Shown one piece after another: positions 18,732 to 25,811 of a DNA stretch of 64,000 nucleotides. The notes under the pieces were generated by a model that searched no databases, was not told the DNA's origin, and worked only from the letters and a program-made list of their open reading frames with translations. Source of the DNA: Treponema sp. GTDB taxonomy: Bacteria > Spirochaetota > Spirochaetia > Treponematales > Treponemataceae. Every line of letters begins with the position of its first letter. Positions within the stretch are counted from its first letter, which is position 1. Position numbers and translations under genes: made by a program. The stretch spans positions 91,241 to 155,240 of the forward strand of contig JAAYNH010000010.1 of NCBI GenBank assembly GCA_012520945.1, written 5' to 3'.

Positions 18732-19756
18732 CTAATATAAAAACTAAATTTTTTTTGAATCGTAAAATTTATCTTACGATAATTTTTTTTATAATCTTGA
18801 TTATTTCATTTATTTTATCTTTAATATTAGGTGCTGAAAATTTATCAATTCAAAAAATTTATAATAATGATATTTTGAAAAATATATTGTTAGTTTTTCG
18901 TCTTCCTCGTTCTTTTTTAGTTTTAATTTCCGGTGCTTTACTTGCTGGAAGTGGTACGGTGTTTCAAGGATATTTTAGAAATTCATTAGCAGATTCAGGA
19001 ATAATTGGTGTTTCAAGCGGTGCAACACTAGGAGCAGTTTTGTCGAGTTTCTTGCCGATTACATTTTTTTCTTTTTTAAATTTTCTTATTAGTCCAATTG
19101 TTTTGTTTGCTTTTTTGGGTGCAGTTGGTAGTGCTTTTTTAATTTATTTAATTTCAAAAATAACAAATAATTCTTTCCAACAAAATTCTTCCGTAAATTT
19201 ATTGCTTGCAGGAAGTGCATTAGGTTCTTTTTTTTCTGCATTAACTTCAGTTATAATTTTATCTAGAGATAGAGAATTACATAAAATGTATGTTTGGACT
19301 CTTGGAAGTTTTAATGGCAAAACATTTGATGATTTGTTTTTTATTTTAGTTCCATCAGTTTTTGCAGTTTACTTGTTGTTTTTATGCACAAAAAAATTAG
19401 ATTTAATTTCATCAGGAGAAAAAACTGCAACAAGTCTTGGGCTTGATGTAAAAAAATTTCGATTTTTAGTTTTATTTTCAGGAAGTTTAGCAGCAAGTTG
19501 TGCTGTATGTTCCGGAGGTACAATTGGTTTTGTCGGTTTGGTAGCTCCTCATATTGTTCGTAATGTTGTCTCTCCAAATCATAAAACACTTTTACCGCTT
19601 TCTATGTTAATTGGTTCATCTTTACTTTTAATTTCCGATACTATTGCAAGAACAATAATTGCTCCTGCGGAAATTCCCGTTGGTGTAATTACATCGCTAA
19701 TTGGTGCACCCTTTTTCATTTATATAATTTTTTCAAGCAAAGGAAAAATACAATGA
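18728..19756 (+). CDS. btuC: FecCD-family ABC permease (BtuC-like)
   Basis: A 342-residue, highly hydrophobic inner-membrane permease with about ten predicted TM segments. It shows the FecCD family segments RLPRSFLVLISGALLAGSG, GSFNGK and GTIGFVGLVAPHIVR; the last is the coupling-helix region that contacts the ATPase. It forms the channel of the importer with the flanking binding protein and ATPase. ATGA overlaps on both sides make a tight three-gene operon. Substrate (cobalamin) is inferred from context. Confidence 0.88.
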   Translation: MTNIKTKFFLNRKIYLTIIFFIILIISFILSLILGAENLSIQKIYNNDILKNILLVFRLPRSFLVLISGALLAGSGTVFQGYFRNSLADSGIIGVSSGATLGAVLSSFLPITFFSFLNFLISPIVLFAFLGAVGSAFLIYLISKITNNSFQQNSSVNLLLAGSALGSFFSALTSVIILSRDRELHKMYVWTLGSFNGKTFDDLFFILVPSVFAVYLLFLCTKKLDLISSGEKTATSLGLDVKKFRFLVLFSGSLAASCAVCSGGTIGFVGLVAPHIVRNVVSPNHKTLLPLSMLIGSSLLLISDTIARTIIAPAEIPVGVITSLIGAPFFIYIIFSSKGKIQ

Positions 19757-20583
19757 GTGAAATGAAAAATGATTTTTTGCAAATAAATAATTTAACTGTA
19801 TATTACTCTAATGCAAAATATAAATATATATTAAATAATATTAATTTTAAAATAAAAAAAGGTGAATTTATTTGTTTGTGTGGTCCGAATGGAAGCGGAA
19901 AGTCAACAATGATTTCTACAATTGCAAAAAATTATTTTTCAAATTTATGTATAAAAAAAGAAAGTGATTTTTATTTTAATGATACAAAACTTACAAATAT
20001 TAAACATAATAAGTTTGCAAAAATTGTCAGTTGCCTTGTGCAAAATGAAAACACAGTTTGGAATTATTCTGTAGAAGATTTTATTTTATCAGGAAGATTT
20101 GTTCATTCGAACGGCTTTGCAAATTATTCTAAAGAAGATAAAATAATGGTTGATAATATTTTAAATGAACTTTCAATTACAGAATTAAAAGGAAAGACTG
20201 TACATAATTTGAGTGGTGGAGAATTTCAAAAAATTAGAATTGCTCGTACGCTTATTCAGGATACACCTATTGTTTTGTTAGATGAACCGGCTGCAAGTTT
20301 GGATTTTGCTTTTCGTTTTGAACTATTAAACATTTTAAGAAATTATGCAAAGAAAAAGAATAAAATTTTTTTATGTAGTATTCATGAATTAAATCTTGCA
20401 ACAATTTTTGCAGATAAAATTATGCTTTTAGGCAATGGTAATTTTTATTTTGATAAAGCAGAAAAAATAATTAAACCGGAAATTTTACAACAAGTTTACA
20501 AAATAAATTTTGGAGTTTTTATGCATCCGGAATTTAATTGTTTGCAAGTATATCCGAAATTCTCTTTAAGCCGCGAAGTGTAA
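19753..20583 (+). CDS. btuD: ABC importer ATPase (BtuD-like)
   Basis: A 276-residue ATPase. Walker A is GPNGSGKST (about 44-52), signature LSGGEFQKIRIARTL, Walker B IVLLDEPAASLDF, switch His in SIHELN. It energises the preceding permease. The start overlaps btuC by 4 bp. Its last 50 bases overlap, tail to tail, the 3' end of coaX on the opposite strand, with no terminator between them. Confidence 0.9.
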   Translation: MSEMKNDFLQINNLTVYYSNAKYKYILNNINFKIKKGEFICLCGPNGSGKSTMISTIAKNYFSNLCIKKESDFYFNDTKLTNIKHNKFAKIVSCLVQNENTVWNYSVEDFILSGRFVHSNGFANYSKEDKIMVDNILNELSITELKGKTVHNLSGGEFQKIRIARTLIQDTPIVLLDEPAASLDFAFRFELLNILRNYAKKKNKIFLCSIHELNLATIFADKIMLLGNGNFYFDKAEKIIKPEILQQVYKINFGVFMHPEFNCLQVYPKFSLSREV

Positions 20584-21331
20584 GTTGTTTATCTACTTCT
20601 TGAAGAACATCGGTGATAGGTTTAAGTACACTATTTAAGCCACCGGTTGCAACAACTTTAATTTCTGTTTTTGAACAATTTGTTATCTTTATTAAATCAT
20701 TTTTAATTTGTTCAATTAATGATTCAACTAATCCTTTGTAACCTAAAACAATTCCGGCTTGAATTGCGTGTGTTGTATTTTTTCCTAATGCATTTTGTGG
20801 TGCAATGAGCGGAACGGAAGGAAGTTGTGCAGTATTACTAAATAATGAATTTACTGCTGTTCCAAGCCCTGGAGTAATTGCAACGCCTTGAATATTGCCC
20901 TTTCCGTCAATTGCTGTAAAAGTTAAAGCGGTACCAAAGTCAACAACTATTACTGGTTTTTTCCAGCGACAAAATGCTTCAACGGAATTGCAAACTAAGT
21001 CCGTACCAATTTCGTGATATGCAGTTGCAGGAATTGTGATTGGTAATTTATCATAAATATCTGTGCTAACAATGACAGGTTTTTTACCAATCATTTTTTC
21101 GGTTAATCGAATAAAAGGTCCTAAAAGTGCAGGAACGACAGTAGATAAAACTGCATTTTTTATTGATGCAACAGTAACACCGTGATCTCTAAAAAGAGAA
21201 GTTAATATGGAAGAGTATTCATCGGCAGTGCGTTTTGAGTCAGTATGAATTCTCCATTCGTGAATAATTTCATCTTTATGAAAAAGTGAGGCAACTATAC
21301 TTGTGTTGCCAATATCTATTGCTAATAACAT
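20534..21331 (-). CDS. coaX: CoaX, type III pantothenate kinase
   Basis: A 265-residue ASKHA-fold kinase catalysing the first step of coenzyme A synthesis. The N-terminal phosphate loop is LLAIDIGNTSI, followed by the TELVCN-like segment GTDLVCNSVEAF, VVDFGTALTFTAID and GVAITPGLGTAVNSLFSNTAQLP. Type III enzymes are insensitive to CoA feedback and need a monovalent cation. Its promoter (TAGAAA, 17 bp, TATTAT, 7 bp, ATG) predicts a leaderless mRNA. The 3' end overlaps btuD by 50 bp. Confidence 0.95.
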   Translation of the reverse strand: MLLAIDIGNTSIVASLFHKDEIIHEWRIHTDSKRTADEYSSILTSLFRDHGVTVASIKNAVLSTVVPALLGPFIRLTEKMIGKKPVIVSTDIYDKLPITIPATAYHEIGTDLVCNSVEAFCRWKKPVIVVDFGTALTFTAIDGKGNIQGVAITPGLGTAVNSLFSNTAQLPSVPLIAPQNALGKNTTHAIQAGIVLGYKGLVESLIEQIKNDLIKITNCSKTEIKVVATGGLNSVLKPITDVLQEVDKQLTLRGLKRISDILANN

Positions 21332-21388
21332 GAGATTAATAATATCATATGTGTAGAATTTTTTCTATATTTTTAGTAAAATTATTTT
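21332..21388 (+). promoter_or_regulatory. Divergent back-to-back promoters (coaX / hisS)
   Basis: + strand: TAGAAT (21354-21359), 17 bp, TAAAAT (21377-21382), six bases, hisS ATG. - strand: TAGAAA (21367-21362), 17 bp, TATTAT (21344-21339), seven bases, coaX ATG. The two -35 boxes form the inverted repeat TAGAATTTTTTCTA, centred midway between the start codons. Neither gene has a Shine-Dalgarno. Confidence 0.7.
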
Positions 21389-22738
21389 ATGGAAATTATA
21401 CAACCTAAAGTTTTAAAAGGCTTTCGTGATTTTTTACCTGAAAGTGAAATTCATCGTTCATTATTGATTGAAAAATTAACAACAGCATTTCGTAGTTATG
21501 GATTCGTTCCAATTGATACACCTGTTCTTGAGTATTCTGAAATACTTCTTCGTAAAAGTGATGGTGAAACTGAAAAACAAGTTTTTCGTTTTGAAGATAA
21601 TGGCAAGCGCGATGTTGCTATGCGTTTTGACTTAACTGTTCCTTTTGCTCGTTTTATTGCTTTGCATAAAGAAGAATTATATTTTCCATTTAAGAGATAT
21701 CACATAGCAAAAGTTTGGCGTGGTGAAAAACCCCAAGCCGGTCGTTATAGAGAATTTGTACAATGTGATTTTGATATGGTTGGTTCCGATAGTGCCTCCA
21801 GTGATTATGAAATTTTAAGTTTAATGAAAACAGCACTTGAAACAATTGGTGTAAAAAATTTTACTATTCGTATAAATCATCGTGGTATATTTAATGCATT
21901 TTTGGCTAAACTCGGTGTATCGGATAAAAGCGAAGATATATTACGTATTGTTGATAAATTGGCAAAAATCGGTGAAGATGAAGTAAAAAATCAACTGAAG
22001 GATTTTTGTACAGGAGGGGAAAAACCTTCCGACAAAATAGCTGAAGAAATTTTAACTTTTATTGCAGGAAGTGATTCATTTGAAAATACTTTAGACTTAA
22101 TGAAAAAATTGACTGGTGCAAATGAAGAAGCTCAAGAAAACAGTGCTGAAAAAAAAGCATTTGATTCAATTATTCGTCTTAAAGAAATTCGTGCTATGAT
22201 GGAGGCAAGTGGCATTCAAAATACTTTTGTTCTTGATCCATCAATTACTCGCGGTCTTGATTATTATACAGGTTTAGTTTATGAAACATTTTTAAATGAT
22301 TTGCCATCCATTGGTTCTGTTTGTTCCGGAGGTCGCTACGATAATCTAGCAGGACTATATATGAAAGATAAAATTTCAGGCGTTGGCTCTTCAATAGGAT
22401 TGGACAGGCTTATTGCTGCTTTGGAGCAACTTGGAATGATAGATGAAAAAGGTAGTTTCCTTGATGTAGAAATTTTTTGCTTAGATTCAGATTTAACAAT
22501 TCATTATCAAAGTGTTGCTTCAAAATTACGTAATGCAGGTGTTGCTGTTGAAGTTTTTCCTGAAGTAAAAAAAATGAATCAACAGTATAGTGTTACGGAA
22601 AAAAAAGCAGTTAAATGGGGAATTTTAATTAAAGTAGAAGATGCAGAAAATAATGTACTTACTCTGAAAAACTTAAAAACGCGTGAGCAGTTTGAAAAAA
22701 TTTCAATCGAACAGGCAATAAAAATAATTAAAAATTAA
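21389..22738 (+). CDS. hisS: Histidyl-tRNA synthetase
   Basis: A 449-residue class II synthetase charging tRNA-His. Motif 2 is visible as FKRYHIAKVWRGEKPQAGRY with the family EFVQCDFDMVG, then the histidine-specific GLDYYTGLVYE, motif 3 region GVGSSIGLDRLIAAL, and a C-terminal anticodon-binding domain (about 350-449). The start is fixed by a promoter whose -10 (TAAAAT) lies six bases before the ATG. It is convergent with a small lipoprotein gene 5 bp away. Confidence 0.96.
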   Translation: MEIIQPKVLKGFRDFLPESEIHRSLLIEKLTTAFRSYGFVPIDTPVLEYSEILLRKSDGETEKQVFRFEDNGKRDVAMRFDLTVPFARFIALHKEELYFPFKRYHIAKVWRGEKPQAGRYREFVQCDFDMVGSDSASSDYEILSLMKTALETIGVKNFTIRINHRGIFNAFLAKLGVSDKSEDILRIVDKLAKIGEDEVKNQLKDFCTGGEKPSDKIAEEILTFIAGSDSFENTLDLMKKLTGANEEAQENSAEKKAFDSIIRLKEIRAMMEASGIQNTFVLDPSITRGLDYYTGLVYETFLNDLPSIGSVCSGGRYDNLAGLYMKDKISGVGSSIGLDRLIAALEQLGMIDEKGSFLDVEIFCLDSDLTIHYQSVASKLRNAGVAVEVFPEVKKMNQQYSVTEKKAVKWGILIKVEDAENNVLTLKNLKTREQFEKISIEQAIKIIKN

Positions 22739-22743
22739 AAAAA

Positions 22744-23100
22744 TTATTTATTGCTGAAAAATTCCGCTTGTAGTTTATTTGAAAAAATTCGAATTGATTT
22801 TTCCGGTAACCAACCATTTTCAAGTTTATACCATATGTCGTTTTTGTTTTTTTCAGTTGAAACAATTTTATTTCCTTTAATTTGAAAAATATCACCTTTG
22901 CGTGCATGTGAAATAATTGTGCCGGAATTTCCCGCATCTGCTTTGAGTGCGACATATGAATCTGTAACTACTGCCCATTTTTCAATACTTGAAATTTGTT
23001 CGGCTTGAGAAATGTCAATTTCCTTATTTTTGTCTTTAAAAAAACAACCGGAAAAAAACAATGGAATAATTAATATAAGGAAAAAAAAATTAAGTTTCAT
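22744..23100 (-). CDS. Small SH3-like lipoprotein
   Basis: 118 residues. A lipoprotein signal peptide ends in the lipobox FFSGC (Cys about 19), followed by one bacterial SH3-like domain (about 40-100: DSYVALKADAGNSGTIISHA, then a GDIFQIKG segment and NDIWYKLENGWLPEKSI). Such domains often bind peptidoglycan or other envelope partners. It is the last gene of a five-gene - strand run, with AAGGATAA just upstream of the ATG, 2 bp after the Nudix gene. The specific role is unknown. Confidence 0.72.
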   Translation of the reverse strand: MKLNFFFLILIIPLFFSGCFFKDKNKEIDISQAEQISSIEKWAVVTDSYVALKADAGNSGTIISHARKGDIFQIKGNKIVSTEKNKNDIWYKLENGWLPEKSIRIFSNKLQAEFFSNK

Positions 23101-23102
23101 AT

Positions 23103-23501
23103 TTATCCTTCGAAATATTTTTTTACGCTGTCATAAATTTTCATATCGGAATCTACAAAGCATAACTTGGGTATTTCATCAAAAGTAACCCATTTTATCT
23201 CACTATGTTCTGTTAAAATAAAATCATTAGAATTATCTTTTATAAAAACCTCAAAAGCATGCAAACCAATTTTTTTATCGTTGTGGTAAAAAAAACTTTC
23301 AGTAATGTGTTTTCCAATTTTAACTTCTACGCCAAACTCTTCCAAAAATTCTCGTTTCAAAGTTATTGTAAAGTCTTCACTGTTTTCTACTTTACCGCCG
23401 GGAAATTCCCACCGATTACCCATTTGCCCAACAGGTAATCGATGTGCAATTAAGACTTTACCGTTTTTATATACAATACCGGCGACAGAATTTTTGTCCA
23501 T
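23103..23501 (-). CDS. Nudix hydrolase (MutT/CTP-pyrophosphohydrolase type)
   Basis: About 132 residues from the ATG at 23501 (MDKNSVAGIVY). This start gives the normal Nudix N-terminus, and the longer upstream frame would add residues with no homology pattern. The Nudix box is complete: G, five residues, E, seven residues, RE, F, L, EE, F, G, V (GKVENSEDFTITLKREFLEE). The preceding HRLPVGQMGNRWEFPGGK fits the MutT/NudG subgroup that removes oxidised nucleotides or CTP-like substrates. The start overlaps the preceding gene's stop by one base (TAATG). Confidence 0.88.
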   Translation of the reverse strand: MDKNSVAGIVYKNGKVLIAHRLPVGQMGNRWEFPGGKVENSEDFTITLKREFLEEFGVEVKIGKHITESFFYHNDKKIGLHAFEVFIKDNSNDFILTEHSEIKWVTFDEIPKLCFVDSDMKIYDSVKKYFEG

Positions 23502-23902
23502 TAAATTAAAATCACCTTTGGAAATAAAAAATGTAAAATTGAAATGATAATACAAGCGATGCCTAAATATTTTTTTCCTTTAATAAATAATTTTTCTAAA
23601 AACTGTCCCGGTACAATTTCAACGGAAGTATTTTCAACAAAATATGAAAACATTAGTGCGGCTCCACCAACTATACCTGCAAGGGAAGGAAATAAGTCGC
23701 CAATGACATAAATATCGCCGGGAATTACATTAAGAAGTTTTAAAATTCCCGTTAAAATAGCTAATACACTCACAATGATTTTTATGACACTGTCTTTTTT
23801 TTCTATAACTTTTTTTTCGTCTTCTTTTATTAGACTATCTCTTATGAGAATTAATCCGACAAAAAAATTTAGCGCAATGGAAAGAAAATAAATTTGCATC
23901 AT
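23501..23902 (-). CDS. Small multi-span membrane protein
   Basis: A 133-residue hydrophobic protein with about four predicted TM segments (about 3-22, 45-62, 70-92, 112-131). A strong Shine-Dalgarno GGAGGTAA lies 6-7 bases before the ATG at 23902. The stop overlaps the Nudix start, so the two are translationally coupled. No recognisable family; glycine-rich TM3 (GDLFPSLAGIVGGAALMFSY). Function unknown. Confidence 0.6.
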   Translation of the reverse strand: MMQIYFLSIALNFFVGLILIRDSLIKEDEKKVIEKKDSVIKIIVSVLAILTGILKLLNVIPGDIYVIGDLFPSLAGIVGGAALMFSYFVENTSVEIVPGQFLEKLFIKGKKYLGIACIIISILHFLFPKVILI

Positions 23903-23918
23903 TGTTTTACCTCCGAAA

Positions 23919-24470
23919 TTATTTTTTTAAAACAGAACATTTTGCAGTTTTTGTTTGTCCGCTTAAAGTAACTGTAGCTTCACTATATATTATATCATAG
24001 TCTGTAAATGTTGTGCGAAAAAAATTTTCTTTTAAATCAAATTTTATTTTTTGTTCTTTTGTATTAATAATATTGAAATCTTTATCTAAAACATTTATAA
24101 CAACATTTGCATCGATAGGATTTTCATTTTTGTTTTCGGTCTTTATGCTTATAAAAATCGTATCTTCAAAACTAAAAGCACTAAGTTCCACTTTTACATT
24201 TTCAAAAGTTATGATATTTTCTTTTGAATTTATCATCATCATTAATATGGAAATTGCTAAAACAAAACAAAGAGTTGCAAAAATAAATCTAGAACTTTTA
24301 GTATGTACCAGTGCTTTAAAAAGTCCTTTTGGCGGTCCAATCCATTTTCCACTGTAATAATCTTGTACTTCTTTTGGAGCATTTTTTAATCTTTCGCTTC
24401 TGTCATAATAAAAAGTGATGTTTTCAATATTGTCTTTTTCATCAGGATAAATTATATCAGGTTTGTCCAT
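23919..24470 (-). CDS. Single-span membrane protein of unknown function
   Basis: 183 residues: a polar cytoplasmic N-terminus (about 1-62), one TM helix (about 63-82, FIFATLCFVLAISILMMMI), and a C-terminal beta-rich extracytoplasmic domain (about 90-183) with alternating polar and hydrophobic strands like a small Ig-type fold. AAGGTAA lies 5 bases upstream of the ATG. It sits in a run of envelope genes between a lipoprotein and a membrane protein. I do not recognise it. Confidence 0.55.
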   Translation of the reverse strand: MDKPDIIYPDEKDNIENITFYYDRSERLKNAPKEVQDYYSGKWIGPPKGLFKALVHTKSSRFIFATLCFVLAISILMMMINSKENIITFENVKVELSAFSFEDTIFISIKTENKNENPIDANVVINVLDKDFNIINTKEQKIKFDLKENFFRTTFTDYDIIYSEATVTLSGQTKTAKCSVLKK

Positions 24471-24480
24471 TTTTACCTTC

Positions 24481-25710
24481 TTATTTCAAAAGAGACTCAA
24501 TTAAATTATCGGTACGCCACCACGAAACTTTTGCATTATCTTTTAATATTTGAATGGCACTTATAATGCCTTCATCAGATAAATTAAAATTATAATACTT
24601 TGTATTTTCAAAATCCATATTAATGCGTCGATTTAAAACACGTTGTCCGTTTAATTGAACAAGTTGAACTAAAAAACCATTTTCATCGGCAAGCATAAAA
24701 AATAGCCAACCGTTTTCTGAAACGCCAAAAAAATCATAAGGAATATTTTGTGTTGATTTTGAAAATCCTTCTGTAATTGTATATTCATGTGCCGGTATTA
24801 AAAGACTATCTGCATAAAATCCTTTTTCAATATCTAACGGATATAGATATGTAGCAACAAATTTTATTCCTGCAACTGCTTTTGTAGAAGTGTCAAATGT
24901 TCGGCGTTGATAGTCAACTTTAATATAAAGTATTTGTTCTTTTCTGTCAGGTATAATTGTATCTAAAGAAATAAATAAATCTTCTGTGGGAATGTCTGCA
25001 AGTTTTGGTAAGTTTTCAATTTCAACCGGAATTGTATATTTTAAAAATCCTGCATCGGAAAACCAGTAGGCTATTTGTCCGTTTGTGCTTTGAGAAATAA
25101 CTACTAATTCATTGTTAAGTGTTGTATAAATTTCACGAATAAATGGAAACGGAGTGCCACCTGGACCCTCTTGGCCAAAATAGTCTATAAAATTACCATC
25201 TTCTGAAAATCTTAAGACAACTTGACGCAAAGCAAGTTTTGATTTTTCATCAAATTCTTGACGTTCAGGAGGCAGGGAATCTACAACGAACCAGTTTTTC
25301 TTTTTATCCGCACAAATTTTTCCTAATTTATTAAACGGATATTTTAATATTTGCTGTGTTGAAGTTTGTATATTATTTTCTGTAAGAAAAATTTCGTTTC
25401 CGAGATTTGGTGTTGGGTTAGATTCTTCATTGTAATATATTCCAATAATATCGCCGTAGGAAGTAAATTGCATTACTTTTTTTGCTTCACCGTTCGCTAT
25501 GAAAAAAAAACCGTCTTGCATTGTAATATGTGTATTAATATTGCCTGAATTTTCTACAGGAAACATATTTAGTTCATTTTCAAAGCTACCATAATTTAAT
25601 GTGAAAAGTTCTTGTTGTTTTAGATTTAAAAGACGTTCATTATTACAGCTAAAAAAAAATAATGAAAATACAAATAAAAAAGTAAAAAAATTATATTTTA
25701 TAAACTTCAT
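24481..25710 (-). CDS. Lipoprotein, beta-propeller-like, spirochaete type
   Basis: 409 residues with a lipoprotein signal ending FFFSC (Cys about 22). The rest is beta-rich with repeated strand-turn units (QFTSYGDIIGIYY, RFSEDGNFIDYFG, GWLFFMLADENGF), suggesting a WD/NHL-like propeller. Proteins of this build occur in Treponema and Leptospira, but I cannot name the family with certainty. It leads a five-gene run. AAGGATAA precedes the ATG by a few bases, and a TTGACT-17-TATATT promoter lies upstream. Confidence 0.62.
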   Translation of the reverse strand: MKFIKYNFFTFLFVFSLFFFSCNNERLLNLKQQELFTLNYGSFENELNMFPVENSGNINTHITMQDGFFFIANGEAKKVMQFTSYGDIIGIYYNEESNPTPNLGNEIFLTENNIQTSTQQILKYPFNKLGKICADKKKNWFVVDSLPPERQEFDEKSKLALRQVVLRFSEDGNFIDYFGQEGPGGTPFPFIREIYTTLNNELVVISQSTNGQIAYWFSDAGFLKYTIPVEIENLPKLADIPTEDLFISLDTIIPDRKEQILYIKVDYQRRTFDTSTKAVAGIKFVATYLYPLDIEKGFYADSLLIPAHEYTITEGFSKSTQNIPYDFFGVSENGWLFFMLADENGFLVQLVQLNGQRVLNRRINMDFENTKYYNFNLSDEGIISAIQILKDNAKVSWWRTDNLIESLLK

Positions 25711-25811
25711 AAATTATCCTTTTTATAATTATTAAACAATCATACGGCGTTTTAAATATATTAGATAAAAATATACTAGTCAATAACTAAAAAAAATAGT
25801 ATCTTATATAT
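25711..25811 (+). promoter_or_regulatory. Divergent promoters sharing a -35 block (lipoprotein / secA)
   Basis: + strand: TAGTCA (25777-25782), 17 bp, TATCTT (25800-25805), six bases, secA ATG (leaderless). - strand: TTGACT (25783-25778), 17 bp, TATATT (25760-25755), giving a leader of about 38 nt with a Shine-Dalgarno. Both -35 boxes come from the seven bases TAGTCAA. Confidence 0.62.
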
